From contig JAETXT010000002.1 of the NCBI GenBank assembly GCA_019188255.1, positions 3,596,001 through 3,660,000 of the forward strand: a stretch of DNA of 64,000 bases, written 5' to 3'. The notes below the pieces were generated by a model. The model ran no database searches. It was not told the DNA's origin and saw only the letters and a program-made list of their open reading frames with translations. Made by a program: the position numbers and the translations under genes. Numbering within the stretch: position 1 is the stretch's first letter; each line of letters opens with the position of its first letter. Below are positions 33,001-45,363 of the stretch, piece by piece. The DNA is from Verticillium longisporum. Its lineage: Eukaryota > Ascomycota > Sordariomycetes > Glomerellales > Plectosphaerellaceae.

Positions 33001-36000
33001 GAGGTGGGCACGGGGCCGTTCAAGTGGCTTCTGGCAGGCAACTTAGTCTGCCAGGTATCCACCAAATGCAACTTGTCCACCGCGTTAATGAGCGGTAGAC
33101 AACCGTTATCCGCCTCTTGCGTGCTTAGCTCGTCTCGTTTGTCGGCACAGACGACCTGAATGAGCTCATGATACACGCAATGCATACGCATGTAAAATCA
33201 GCCTGCCAATGTTAGTCAAGCCCTGGTTGAACCTGACAGGTTGAGAAAGCGCGTGCCTGATGGTAGAAACCTTGTCACCCCCCTCCACCCTCCCGCCCCC
33301 TCTTACCTACTATATTGGCAGCAGTCGGCGATCGAATATGCTGGCTTGCCACACTCCGCAATGGACGGTCCAACAAGTGTGGCGAGGCATATGCGTCGGC
33401 TTCTGTTACTGTTGGCATCCCGCAACCGACACGACTGACTCTATCCCATAGCGTATACTCGTGCGGTCATGGGTAGTTCTGTGGAGAAACCTCGAAAGTG
33501 GTCGAATTACTGACTTCCCCCTTCCAGGGGGCGCCGGTAGATGATTGTAGCTAAGTTCGGAGCCCGACGGAGGAGTTGCATACCTCAGCAATGCTGATGG
33601 TGGCTGCGCAGGCAGGTGCTTGTTTTCGAAGGCACCCGACTGCCGTAGAGTCAACTCTGTAAAGCCGAAAAAAAAATCTCCATTCATGGCTCCATCTGTG
33701 GATCGACATGAAACAAATTGAAGATGCGGCGCTGGACTCTTGCCTGTCGTAGTCCGTTGGGAGCCAGGTGAGGTTGACAGAGTTGGCTAATCAAGCAAAA
33801 TTGATGACTTTGGGACCATGAGGGCGATGCCTGACCAGGAGAGCTCACAGATGATGCCGGTAGAGAAGAGGGGGTTGCAGGTCGGCCGCATGAAGGCGTT
33901 GAGCATGGTTCGATGGATCGGTAACTCCAGCTTGCGCCAGTGGTCTTCGATTTGCGTCCAAACGAGCCAGGACGCAGGCGTTGGTTCATGATCTAAGCGA
34001 ACAGCCAACACGAACTTCCAACCAACATAATCTCGGTGAGAGTTGTTTTGTGATGGACGCCTTGAAAGCCGAAAAGAGCCGAGGCGGCATGATGGGAGAC
34101 CACCTATCTTCGTAATGTCCCGCGCGGAGGCTGCATGACCTTGCGCTGCGCAGACCTCAGAGCTCTAAGCTATACTCAATCCAACTCGAGGCAGTTGAGC
34201 CGACGGGAGACAAACTTGGTCAGCGGCATGCCGAGACAGTCAGGGGCAGGGAATGAGTGATGGTGCGCAGGAGCTGGGCAGTTGCCCGCAGACCATGATC
34301 GCGCCACCACCAGGGCTAGTAACAAATTGAGTGACGGCATCTTCAATCAGTTCGCCCTCGCTTTGAGGACTCCTCTCTATTTTGCATCCGAGAGAGGAAG
34401 GTGGAAGGTCGACGACATGTCCACGGAGGGCGGTGGTGTTGGTGATATTGTCCCAAGCTGGCCAGAGCTGAAGAGACTGGCGTACTTTGGTGGTGTGCGT
34501 CTGGCTACAGGCACCTACCCTTCGTTATGCTTAGAGACCATCATGTCCAGAGAGAGTCAATTGTCAAGTCATGAGCCGGAATGACTCGAGCACCGACAGA
34601 AAGCAAAGACAGTCGTGTTGATGAGGTTCGCGAGAGATACAACTGGAGCGTCATCCTGCATCAGTCCTGACCCCAGCATCACTCGCCTCCAGGGTTCGTC
34701 CCGTGACCGTTGTCGTTCAGAACCGAGAGCCAGGAGCCAGTAGCGTTGGGGGAAAAGGGGACAGGGAAGCACTCACCAGGTGCAGGCAGTCGCTGCCTCA
34801 TGGTACCATTGCCACGTGAATCGAACCTGCCCAACTCCAGGTCCTGCCTGCCTGCAGCGACATGGCAACCTATGTACTTGTACCTAAGGTAGGTACCTTA
34901 GACAGGGGTGGGCGAGGTGGTGGTGATGTAGTCGACACAGTGCGTCCGTGCAGTATGCCGCTTCTCATTGCTCTTGAACTCAAATCACAAGTCAAAGGGG
35001 AGAACAACAGTGTACCCCCACACACCTCTAACACTGTGTGAAATTTCCCCAGAGCCGCCATATGCACAGTCCCCTCCCCCCCCCCCTCAACCACCCAAGC
35101 TCCCCGTCACCTTTTTCACTCCAAGGCAGGTACAACGAGGAGGTAAGGTGATTGTCACCTTGTTGGTCTAGATGCATCTTTGTGCGCTACCTCCACTCAC
35201 GAATGCAGCTACCAAGTCAACATGGAGAAAGAGTAGGATGAATAATCGATGAAGACAGGTATTTACGGCCACTCGACGATAGGCAAAACCGATGTCATAC
35301 AGAGAACATCCAGATGTGGCAGGGGTTCCAGAAGCCAGGACATCATCTCGACCCTTGTGTTGTTCAATGATTCCAAAGTACCTACATTGTACCTGCCATG
35401 CAAGCTTGCGGTTGCGCTCATAGTGTCCACGATCAATTGACGTCGGTCGGATCTCAACACCTGCCCCAGACCAGACAGGCCGATCTCGACCTTGCCAGTT
35501 CAGGGACTACCGCAGAAGCCCCATTGAGCAGTTGGTACGGCTTGATTCCTTGCTTGCGCACGGCGTCGTCGTCGACAAGCTGGCTCGGCTCGACTCAGGC
35601 ATGCCAGCCACCAATGCAATGCAGAACGAACACCATCGCCGCGCCCCTCTTCGTCGGCGGCGTCATCTCACCTTCAAATCGACATGGTCAGAATTATGTG
35701 ATAGTGATGACTTCGCTGTCCCTGCGTCCAACAGGGCACGGCTGCGTACATCGCGGACAGCGGGCCGGGGAAGGTTTCATTTGCATTGCACACACGCACA
35801 AAGTTGCGGGTTCACTTTGTGTGCACATTAAAAAAAAGCAAAACACGCACATCTAGTACAGCTTGCAAGAGACACAGCGTCCAACGAACCCACCGCACCG
35901 CGTCGCTGCACACAAAGTTCTTGATTCGATGCTGCTGCGTCGCATAAGGCAGAAAACTGCTCCCCCTTGGGATGGCAACGCTGCTCAGGCCGTGAAGCAG

Positions 36001-36833
36001 GCAAAGCTGATTTGGTTGCTGGCAAGAGTCGCAAGACAGTTCGTTGTCTAGTCATCAGGCCTGCGCAGATCGAGCCAACACAGCGAGTCTCCAGATTCGA
36101 TTTTCTTCTGCCCAGCTTCCCTGACAAGGAGAGCTGCTAATCCCATGCATCACCGCAATCAAAAGCAGGCGGGGACCGGCCACGTCCATGACATGGACTA
36201 GCCGACGTACATGAACTGGCGCATTCACACGCTGGCACGCGGTTGGCAGAGTGTCAAATATGGAGACCTTGATACACCGACGCACGCACGCACCCTCTCT
36301 AATTGAAAGTCAGATCGGGCCTGGCTGGGGACACCCCGGAACCAGACCAACTGATGATCGCGTTTTGACACTCCCAGAGCTCGTACCACGGGCATGCTAT
36401 TTCTTGGGGAAATCGTCTCTTCTCTGCCCTCCACTCGGCCCTCCCCTGCATGTACATTGAATTCTTGTCCTTGTCTGGCAGCATGGCTGGCGGACGTGGT
36501 CAGGCGCAGGCCACTCGAGCAGCGAAGGAAAGGGAATACGATGTCTTCTTTTCTCATCGTTCTCTCCGTAGCTCCCTTGGCGTGTTTTCCTCGTTCGATT
36601 GCTTTGTCCCTCGAGTCGGCTCAGCAAGCCACACATCTCTGGCGTCGCTTCTCCGGGCTTTTAATCAGCAGCTAGGCTCACGGGGGCTTGAAGAAGGCGA
36701 TTAAAAGAACAAAGGCATCCTAGTACTGGCCATGCCTGAACCAGTTAACCACGGAACGCGCACTGCGGATCCGCCATGTGTGACATCTTAGCGGTTCATA
36801 GCGCATCTCTGTAGCACAAGCCCAACGTACGAG

Positions 36834-36872
36834 ACTGCCTACCTACCTACCTCACCTTAGGTAGGTACCTAC
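36834..36872. repeat. Palindromic AGGTAGGTACCT-type element
   Basis: CTACC repeated three times, followed by CCTTAGGTAGGTACCT, a near-palindrome. Related words recur at 34881, 41835, 53438 and 59471. Confidence 0.6.
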
Positions 36873-37036
36873 AGATTCAAAAGCAAGGGTCGACAACCTT
36901 CCTGCGAAGTACCTTTCTGCGTACCTTATCCGGTCCGAAAAGAGCCAGTCCTGTAAGCCAACCTTGCCAAAGCGTTGCTGACCGCGGATTGTGATATCGA
37001 AGCAGGTTCGGCCTGGGCGATTGCAGGGAGGCTAGA

Positions 37037-37080
37037 CTGCCTGCCTGCCTGCCTGCCTGCCTCCCCTGCCTCCCCTGCCT
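37037..37080. repeat. (CTGC)n / CTCCC microsatellite
   Basis: Five to six CTGC units followed by CTCCCCTGC repeats. Confidence 0.8.
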
Positions 37081-38103
37081 TGCCTTACCTGCCCATCTGT
37101 CTACCTACTGTACGTGGATTACCTAGCTCTCGCTTTCCCCCGTTACTTCCTTGCCTGAACACGCATTTCAGACGGCACATGGGGTCTCCTGCCTACCTTA
37201 GGTGCAGCTGGCACGCCTGCTCGCCACAACCGGAAGCAGGCCCTGCAACCAGCCCCCCCTTGCTTGCCTCGAGTGACCTGGGCGGGCGCGCTGTGGCGTC
37301 AAGGTAGTTCTCCCGCATCTTTACCGCGATCCCAATTAGGATATGACAGTACGTAGAACAATGGAGCAGTGGCGGGTACCTATCGCGGAGGATTATGAAT
37401 ATCTGCATCTGCCTTCACCATGCGTGAGCGGGGCCCTCCATCCAGCAGCCCGTCTCTTCTCCCACACACAGGTTGTGACACGACCAACACTCGCTCATCG
37501 CGTAATATTCCATCTCTCAGCTTGGGTGAACCACTTGTCAACGTGGTTCTTCATCCTTCACCAACGATTCAACCGGGCCGCCCCGTACTCTCTGTGTTGG
37601 CAGTTGCTCCATTGGGGGCCCCATGATCCGACGGTCAACTTCCTACCAGAAGACCATCTTCAGTCCGCCCTTGCAACGGGATAGCTGAATTTGTCTGCTT
37701 CTCTGGACACCGGACTTGTCGTCGAGGCATTGCGTCAAGTGTCCAACACCCTGTGCATGCACGCACCCACCTGGTCAGTTGGGGAGGGGGGAAACGCAGA
37801 AATACCGAGCCCAAGGCACGAGGCCACCCAGCAGCGACGGCAGCAGCAGCAGTAGGTTGATGCAACACACACCAGGGATCCCTTCCAAACCACTCACACG
37901 CACACGCCCACACCATATGCACACACCTTGAGACGAATTACTACGCACCAACTGTGGATCGTCTTCCAGAAGCTCTAGGTCAGACGCCACCCCCTCTACG
38001 CTGGTTGTCACATGCGAGTGCACTCCTCATTGTAGCTAGCGTGGTCTTTTGTATCTCTTGGAAATCTGCGTCGACTTTCTGGTGGGAAGATTGAGAGAAG
38101 AGC

Positions 38104-38128
38104 AAAAAAAAAAAAAAAAAAAAAAAAA
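38104..38128. repeat. A25 homopolymer
   Basis: Uninterrupted run of about 25 A; exact length is uncertain. Confidence 0.85.
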
Positions 38129-38663
38129 GGAACCCCGGCCCCATCACCCACTTCGGCTGTGGTGTAGGTTGTCGATACTTCTGCTAGACCCAACCGCAGG
38201 CCCATCACTCCACGGCCTCCCACCCTTCCGCTCCCTGGCAGGCATCTCCCGCATCGGTGCGGTTTAAATCGACGCAGTACCCATCTGGCCCGCCTGCAGG
38301 CCCCGTTGCCTCTGCATGTACCTCGACCGAGAGAGGTACAAGTCCTCTGTCTTCTGACCTGCGCCCGACTTTGCCATATTCCCCTCCACCGCCGGCTCAC
38401 ACACATCTCCCTGCGGCTGTGATACCGGGTCCTCAAAGAACCAACACACCACCCAGTTAGCACCTCCAACATCACCACTGCGGGAGTGCAAGCAACCAAC
38501 CGTCATTATCTAGACTTCCATTCGGCCCCGTCGGTGAAATCATTTCGCCCTATTGCACTTGCATGGTTGGAGAGGATTGACGATGGCAAACAAGTCAGCC
38601 CGCACCATTATACGTTCACTCTCAAGTCAATAGCCAAAGTCTGGCTGTCGTGTCACAGAGTCA

Positions 38664-38669
38664 TATAAA
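38664..38669 (+). promoter_or_regulatory. TATA box of the 69-aa gene
   Basis: TATAAA, followed by a pyrimidine-rich, ATC/TCATC-containing leader up to the ATG at 38918, as in well-expressed fungal genes. Confidence 0.55.
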
Positions 38670-38917
38670 GGCCCAAAGACATCGCCTCTGCGAAAAAAAG
38701 AAATCCTTCGACTCCAAGCAGCTCCTTCATCATCATCACCACTGAGCACCCTTGCACCTTTCGAGATTCTTTTCAAGCCACCAGTCTTCAGCTTTACACA
38801 GCACGAAGACCAAATCTCACATCTTATCTCCTCAACGTCTCTCTCAGAGTACCCTATTCCATTAGACGCGCCCTCGACTAAATCATCGACATCCACCGGT
38901 CATCAGTTTGAGCCAAA

Positions 38918-39127
38918 ATGTGTTCCAAGATCTTTACCGTCTTCAGGTGCAACCACAGCTCACCCTCGTACCCTCCTGCCGAGATTTCTTGCGCCTCTTT
39001 CAGGAGCGCCATCGCTCGCGCGAACCAGTCGAACCAGCCAGTCGAAAGCTGCCCCAACTACAACGAGGTCAAGGATGAGAAGGATTCATACTGCCCCGAT
39101 TGCCAAGCTGCCGGCCGTGGATCGTAG
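38918..39127 (+). CDS. Small Cys-rich protein with CPDC motif (69 aa)
   Basis: Good start context (CCAAAATG), an upstream TATA box and a pyrimidine-rich leader. The protein begins with CSKIFTVFRCNHSS and has further Cys at ISCAS and VESCPNY, ending DSYCPDCQAAGRG. Two Cys/His pairs (C-x-H early, C-x2-C late) suggest one bound zinc. There is no signal peptide, so it is probably intracellular. The last sense codon sits beside GTAGGT, and a splice to the CTAACAG acceptor at about 39175 would change only the final residue, so the C-terminus is slightly uncertain. Family unknown. It shares its layout with the 60-aa protein at 1495. Confidence 0.72.
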   Translation: MCSKIFTVFRCNHSSPSYPPAEISCASFRSAIARANQSNQPVESCPNYNEVKDEKDSYCPDCQAAGRGS

Positions 39128-41331
39128 GTTGGTGACCTTTGTGTGCGCATAACTACATCACGATTCACCTAACAGTCTCTAAAAGACCTCCACTCTCCAC
39201 GGCTCGCTACCGAAGTCGCAAGCTCTGATGAGGAGCCATCCCTATGGTATGGACCCTCAACAACAGCTCGCATCTATCAGCGAAGCCGACGCACACGACA
39301 GAAGTACACTCGACTGGTCGGGTTTTGTCTCCCTTCTACACCGATACATCTTCGGATGAGCTGACCTGCAGCGCAAGATCAGCTGGAGGATAATGACTGC
39401 AAGTGTGATGCCGTCATGACAGCAGGCAGGACACGACATTCTCTTCAGCTTTCTACCCTTTTTTTTACTTGTCTCTTTCACTTTTTCCCAACTCACTTTT
39501 TCTCATTTCACTATCATTAAGATTATTTTCTTCTCTCCTACAAGACTTGGCGCAAGGCTCCGCGGCAATGAAGACGATGTGGTTTATCCTTAGCACAAGC
39601 ACAGTCGGTGGGCTGCAGCGTGGATGGCAGGGATCTCAGTAGACGCTTCAGGTCAATAGGCTTCTCTGGCTCCCGCTGGAGTAATCAATTTTTCAATTTC
39701 TTTTCTCCCTTACTTACTTTGACCGGCACGTTTTCACATAACAGACACGGAAGTTTTCTCTAGCGCGGACACAATCAACCGGGTCGCAACGCGGCTGGCA
39801 CACGATGTGTGGTGGGCAAAAAACCCCGAGCCATGGCAGTGCTAGAAGACAATTAGGATCACCGTTCAACTTTGCGCGACGACGGGGAATTTCTTTGCTC
39901 GCAAGACAGTTGACAGCAACGACAAAGAGCACGGCCCTCCGGGGGCAGGGGCGCATGGATGACGAAGGTTGTACAGGGTGTGAGAGAGACATCGGCTTCC
40001 CACGCACCTGGCATGAACAAACCTGTCAAGGGCGGGACGGGCTCGGCACAGCACATCAGTGACGGGAAGGGGCCAGCAGCAGTCAGCGTGTCAAACGCGT
40101 CTCTCATCCCTGCGGCCAGCCAACACCTTTTTTTTTTTTCAGGCTGCGAACACGCGCGCTGACGACAGCCGGGCCTCTCTCTGCCGGCCCTTTGACTGTT
40201 GGTGCTGTGGCCATCCATCGGTTGGCTACTGAGTAAGTCAAGGTAGGTAAGGTGAGTCCCTTGGCCATGCAAGGTCGGCCAGAACGATGGCCAACCAAGG
40301 CAGCCCCTACACAATGTAGAAGTTCACGTAGCAGGGAATGGGCCTGGGCTTGGATTGAGGCCTTGCACTCAGGGTGGATCCTTACTCGCATTGCAGCCGC
40401 GTCATGTGATGGTACGCTGAGGCGAGGATCGATCAGGTTCAGACAAGCGAAAAAAAAAGGGGGGGGGGTTCTAGCAGGATCTGTGCCTGGGAGCCTCTAC
40501 TTGGCCATGGCGTGCGTGCGCAACCCCGAGCTAATTTATCGAATTCAGGGTCGAGCAGCAGCCAGCATCGTCCTTCGAGAAACGCGGGGCCGGCTCCCCC
40601 TTTCCGTCCCTCCGTCCCTCCCTCTCTCTCTCTCTTCCCCAGGCCTTTATCACTAGCAGCAGCGCGCAAGGCGAGCAGGTCACTCAAAGCTTACCCGTCA
40701 GCTTCTGATCGGCGCACCTTATCGCTCATGACAGGTCGCAAGACCAGGGGGCGGGGCATTGGAATGAGCGGGAGCTAAGGGCGGAAGCTAGTCTGACCAG
40801 TTGCGAGGAAGCTTCGCTAGACACGACAGTTGAGGCCGGCCGATGTTACCTTGCGTCGTCCAAGCGAAGGGTGCACTAGCCACTGGGCAGGTAGCTACTT
40901 GCTGTCGCCGGCCGATGACACCGAAACTCTGGCAACGAGGATCCCGCTTTGGGGGCCAGCCTGATGTTCTGCCTGCCTTGGGTCTGGGTAGGTTGGCCAG
41001 GACAGGGCAGACAGGAGGTTTCCGAAGAACGAGAGACGACTTACGACTTGCGTCTCGCATGCCTCATTACGTCACTTGCACCAGGACTGCCATGCAGCGC
41101 GCTGTGAGAAAACACACCCTAGGGCGGCCGGGGGAAATGCAACAAGGGAAAAGGGAGGCAAATGAAGGGAATAGAGAGAGAGAGACAAGACAGCCAGAGA
41201 CAGAGTGTCACAACAGGACCTGTCATGGGTGAAGACCCCTCCGCTGCCGTGACAGGTTTCCTCTTCCCCCCTCGCCTCACACCTTATTTCAGGCCACACG
41301 ATGACAACTTTGTGTGCCGATGCTCGTGTCT

Positions 41332-41354
41332 GTCTGTCTCTCTCTCTCTCTCTC
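41332..41354. repeat. (TC)n microsatellite
   Basis: TGTC units passing into about eight TC units. Confidence 0.8.
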
Positions 41355-41720
41355 CCGTCCTCACCTCACCAACCCAGACAGCTTGGGCCACCAAGCTTTG
41401 ACTGGCCAGCCTGCCGTGTAGTTGACGCATTGAATGCCCGTTGCCAAGCCTGGCGGGTGAGCGCATGTCCCGCTTTCCCTCCATGAACCTGCAGACTCCC
41501 ATTACCAGTCATGTGCGTGTGTGCGTCTTTCGGTCCCGTCCATCTGCGCTTCGACGTTGCGGGTACTGCGGATGTGATGAATGGGGATTAACAGGGGAGG
41601 GGTCAAGGGGCGCAAGGTGCGGGCAGCAGAAGCGCCGACATGCAGGTTGGTGCGCGGGTGACGGGCCCGGTGTCGCCTGTTGGACGGCAACGAGCGAGGC
41701 CACTGAGCGACATAGGCCAG

Positions 41721-41757
41721 TGTCTGTGTCTGTCTGTGTCTGTCTGTGCCTGTCTCT
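41721..41757. repeat. (TGTC)n microsatellite
   Basis: Alternating TGTCTG/TGTC units, about nine copies. Confidence 0.8.
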
Positions 41758-44700
41758 TTAGAAGGCATCACGACGCTGATCGGGCGATTGCTTGCAGGGC
41801 AGCAGTATTGGCTTAGAAACGGGGGTAGGCCAATTTAGGTACCTAAGGTAAGGTACCTACCTCATGGAGGGCGGCTAGGGCAGGGCAGATGTTCTACTAC
41901 CTCTGACTGACGCCTAAAGGTGATAGGCAGGCAAGGCAGGCAAGGCAAAGCAGGCAGGGAAGGCAGCCCAGGTACCGGTCCCCCCCCCCGGCAGATCAGA
42001 TCATTCATTTTGGGGGGAAGGGGCTAGGCAGGGGAAGTGGGGGAGGGGAGGGGGCTCTCAGTCGCGCCTGTCCACATTCAATATTCGCTGCCTCGTACAG
42101 TCCAACAACTTGCCAGGCGAAGAGGGAGACAGAAGAACAAGAAGAAAGCCTGATCAGCCGACTTGATGACCTCTTCGTTCCTTGGCAGTCTTGTCTTTTC
42201 TGATCCACCTACTTGACATGGGGATACCGATCCCCTCATGCGCATGCGAGGTAGTTGGCTTCGGCTGCGGCAGCGGCGGTACCCTACCCAGGCCTCCAGA
42301 CCACCAGCCGTTACAAGCGTCTGTCTGGCCGTTAGAGCCATCGACCACACCACCACGATCCGCTGCATATGCAGGGCACTGCACATCGACTTCACCACCG
42401 TCACGTCCTCGCCAGCTCGTCTCCCGACGCTCGGCGGCTAACACCACCAGCTCGTGCCAATCACCCACCCCAGTCGCCCTCTCTGGTACCCTCCTCTACC
42501 ACCCCTGGAGCTGCGCCTGGAGGAGGCGAGGAGGCCACCCACCACCCCCGAAGGACCCGCGATGCCGCGGCACCCACTCCGACCTGCATGCTCGATTCTT
42601 CAAGCAGAGCTCAACGCCGCGGGCAGGGGGCTGAGCTGAGCTCGGCTGGAGACCTCTTCGCTTGTGCTGCCTGCGCTGTTGGGCCATCCAACTTTGCTAG
42701 GCACATCGAGGTGACCAAGCCAACGAGGGCGGCGAGCACGCGGTGCATATGTGACGAAGGGCCGCGCTTGAGAGTCCCAACGACCTGTTCCAGCGGGGTT
42801 TTGGCCCGAATCAGGACATGAACTTGACGAACCTACGATCATCGTGAGCTTCCAAGGTCGGAGAGACCGAACACCCATCGTCATACAAACGTGCCGATGT
42901 CTGGTCAACCACCCCCCTTCCCCACCCCTGACGAGCGACTCGACAGGCGACCTTTGATATCGCTAGACGCACCCTGCGTTGGCGCGACTCGCAAGCCAGC
43001 AGAACGCAAGGCACATACCAAATCTTGGCGATAAACGGCAACCCATCCATCATCCACATCCCATCAGCAGTGGTGGGGGCTAGTCAAGGTGATGTCTTGT
43101 TTGGGGGCCAAATCATCAATCCATCTTTCCTCCAATGCATGCTCGTGCTGGCCATAGTTCGTTCTTCTTAGCGAGGTTACCTTGAGAACCAACAGTGCGT
43201 CGCGAAGCAGTCGACATTGGTCGCCCCCTCGCTTGTTGCTCTCATCGGAAGAGCCCGCTCGCCAACTCAGGCAGCCGCCAGCCGCCAGCCGCAGCCTTTC
43301 TCCGCTTCCCTCTTCGCGCCGCTCATGCTTTCCTGCGCCGACGTCACGCCTCGTGCGTAGCCTGCGGGGTGGATCCTTCGAGGCCTTCTTTCGGGACCGC
43401 AACTTCAAGAACGCCATCCGCGGGCCACTCCTCAGGCCGACGGCTATTGTGGGCCGCACCATCTGGTCTGCCGCGCCACGATAACCGCTTGCGCCTTTGC
43501 TGTCCCCTCCTCCCTTCCTTCCCATCTTGCCCTGTGATAGCCGGGGTCATTGTGACCGATCTCTGCTTTCACGCCCTCAGCTTCTTCTACCCTTTTTGCC
43601 AATTGCCTGATGTACAAGGGGGGGTGGGTGAAAGGGGGAGGGGGGGCACGACAGTCCGTCCCGTCATGCGGGTGAGGGCCCCTCCCTCACCCGCATGACG
43701 GGCCGCGATTGCAGACCAGGCAAGGCAGAGACGCAACTCGAGGCCCGAATCCAAGGCCGGAAGGCTCGTTCGGCATCAAGATTTCGCTCGGCATCTCTCG
43801 CTCAGAAGCGAACCAACTGCACCAACGGCGTATACGCGGCTGTTCAAGAAGGAAGAAAGTGGGCGACGGGGGGCATATGACGAGAAGGGGACATCGTGAC
43901 TCTTTGGCCCTACCCCTGCTCCTGGTCTCCGGTCCTGCCTTGCGAGTCCCCTGGTGAGGGGGCCAGGTCTAGGCAGACGACGGGAAGAGTCCTACGTAAG
44001 GCTGGGTTTACGATGAAGAGCGGGGAATTAGTTGCCTTTGCATCGCCAGACTTGGCGATCGGGTAGGAAAAGGGGGAGGAAGGGAAGGCCCCGGAACGGT
44101 TTCGTACGTTGGCGTTGGCTGTGCCTCTTTCTTTTCTGTCCTACGAAAAGCATGAGAGCCGGGTGTGACGATCTTTGACAGAACAAGGGGGGTCAAGTAC
44201 CTTTTTCTCGAGGGTACTTGTCTCTCGTGACCGAGGACGAGTCGCTCTAAAGCGGTGGTGGTGGTGAGGGCGCAGGGGGGGAGATTTGCTTCTCCGAGCC
44301 AACAACATCACATCACGCCAGTTGACTTTGCCCCGTCAGGACCGTGGCCATGACGTCGGAAGAGGGGGGATGCCTTTGAAGAAGAGGATAGGGGCGAGAG
44401 AGATGGGGTCAAACGGCCTTCCCTCCTCGCTCTTCAGGCATTTAGGATGGGTCACTTCACTCGGCACATCATGACAGTGACACAACGCAACGAAGAGCCA
44501 ATCTCATTTCGCCCCTTTCTTGTCGGGTGCGTTTTGCTAATGCTAAAACCATGCTACACACCATTGCCTGCCTGCCTGAAACTTCACTCTCATCCGTCCG
44601 TCGTTCAACCCTCCCCCGTGTTCGCATCTGGGCCAATCTCAGATATCATTCCAATCCATAGGAAAAGAGAAAGCAAGAACAGAAAGAGAGAGAGGAAAAC

Positions 44701-44792
44701 GCAAGGGAAAGACCAAAAAAGGATGTATTGCAGAAAGCCGAACCTCCCCTTTCCACATGTTGATTCGCTATCCCCTAATCTGCATTGCTTTG

Positions 44793-44819
<27 letters not shown>
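44793..44819. repeat. (TC)n microsatellite
   Basis: About thirteen TC units. Confidence 0.9.
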
Positions 44820-44823
<4 letters not shown>

Positions 44824-45363
44824 TTGTCCTGTCGATCAACCCCTCTTCCTCGCGCGCGTAGTGTACAAGTTCAGCTTTATACAGAAAGTTTTTGGTTTTG
44901 CGGCATGGCGGCCTGGATTTGTTTTTTTTTTTTGTGTGATTTTCCCCTTTGTCGAATTCAAATCACCTTCTTGCTTGGGGTTGTCTTGGGCCTTCGATCA
45001 TCCATCCATTCGCCCCCCCTTTTCAGGAATCTGCTGCGTCAGGGGAAGAGAGACCTCTTCGACATGCCCCAGCTCTAGCCTTTCGCGGTTCCTTTTTTGG
45101 TGCGTGCTCGGGTGCTGCTGCGGCGGCTCTATAATGCAAAAGCGGAACTTCCCCTTACCCATCCCTCTCCCAGCGAGCGTGGTGGTGTAGAGAGGACGAG
45201 GGAAAAAGGGAAAAAAAAAATCAAGTGATTGACAGCCTGTGTCTTTGTATCGAGTCATCGCAGTCCATGCGACCCAGTGCCATTTCAGTCGTTGGTGGGG
45301 GAATTAGGAGAGCTGAAGAACGGTCAGCGCCTTCCTGTGTGACCAAGGATGGAATGTAACTCA

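Larger units (their letters stand above)
30026..38663. other. 8.6-kb region without a recognisable gene
   Basis: No open frame with domain character, splice-linked exons or RNA gene was found. A 74-codon minus-strand frame at 33787-34011 (SWLVWTQIEDHWRKLELPIH) has protein-like composition but no start-to-stop gene model. GC content is normal, so this is not the same TA-rich decay as at 2-3 kb. Tracts include GGTAGGTACC words (34881-34901, 36834-36872) and a CTGC/CTCC repeat at 37037-37080. Confidence 0.4.
39128..45363. other. 6.2-kb region without a recognisable gene
   Basis: Rich in simple repeats and homopolymers. Several open frames over 100 codons (for example 42182-42821 plus, 43064-43525 minus, 44447-45190 plus) run through such tracts and show no domains. 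The right end must include the 3' UTR of RPB1. Confidence 0.4.

Noticed and set aside
33684..34011. Minus-strand frames with protein-like stretches
   Set aside because: Two overlapping frames, neither with a gene model; noted in the gap entry but not called.
34811..34830. tRNA T-arm-like GGTTCGATTC on the minus strand
   Set aside because: The flanking five bases do not pair as a T stem and no D or anticodon arm can be placed upstream.
42182..42821. Two overlapping 150-codon plus-strand frames
   Set aside because: Pro/Ser/Arg composition caused by GC-rich sequence; no conserved motif and no start context.
44447..45190. 247-codon plus-strand frame
   Set aside because: Built on CT microsatellite, T runs and the likely 3' UTR of RPB1; no protein character.
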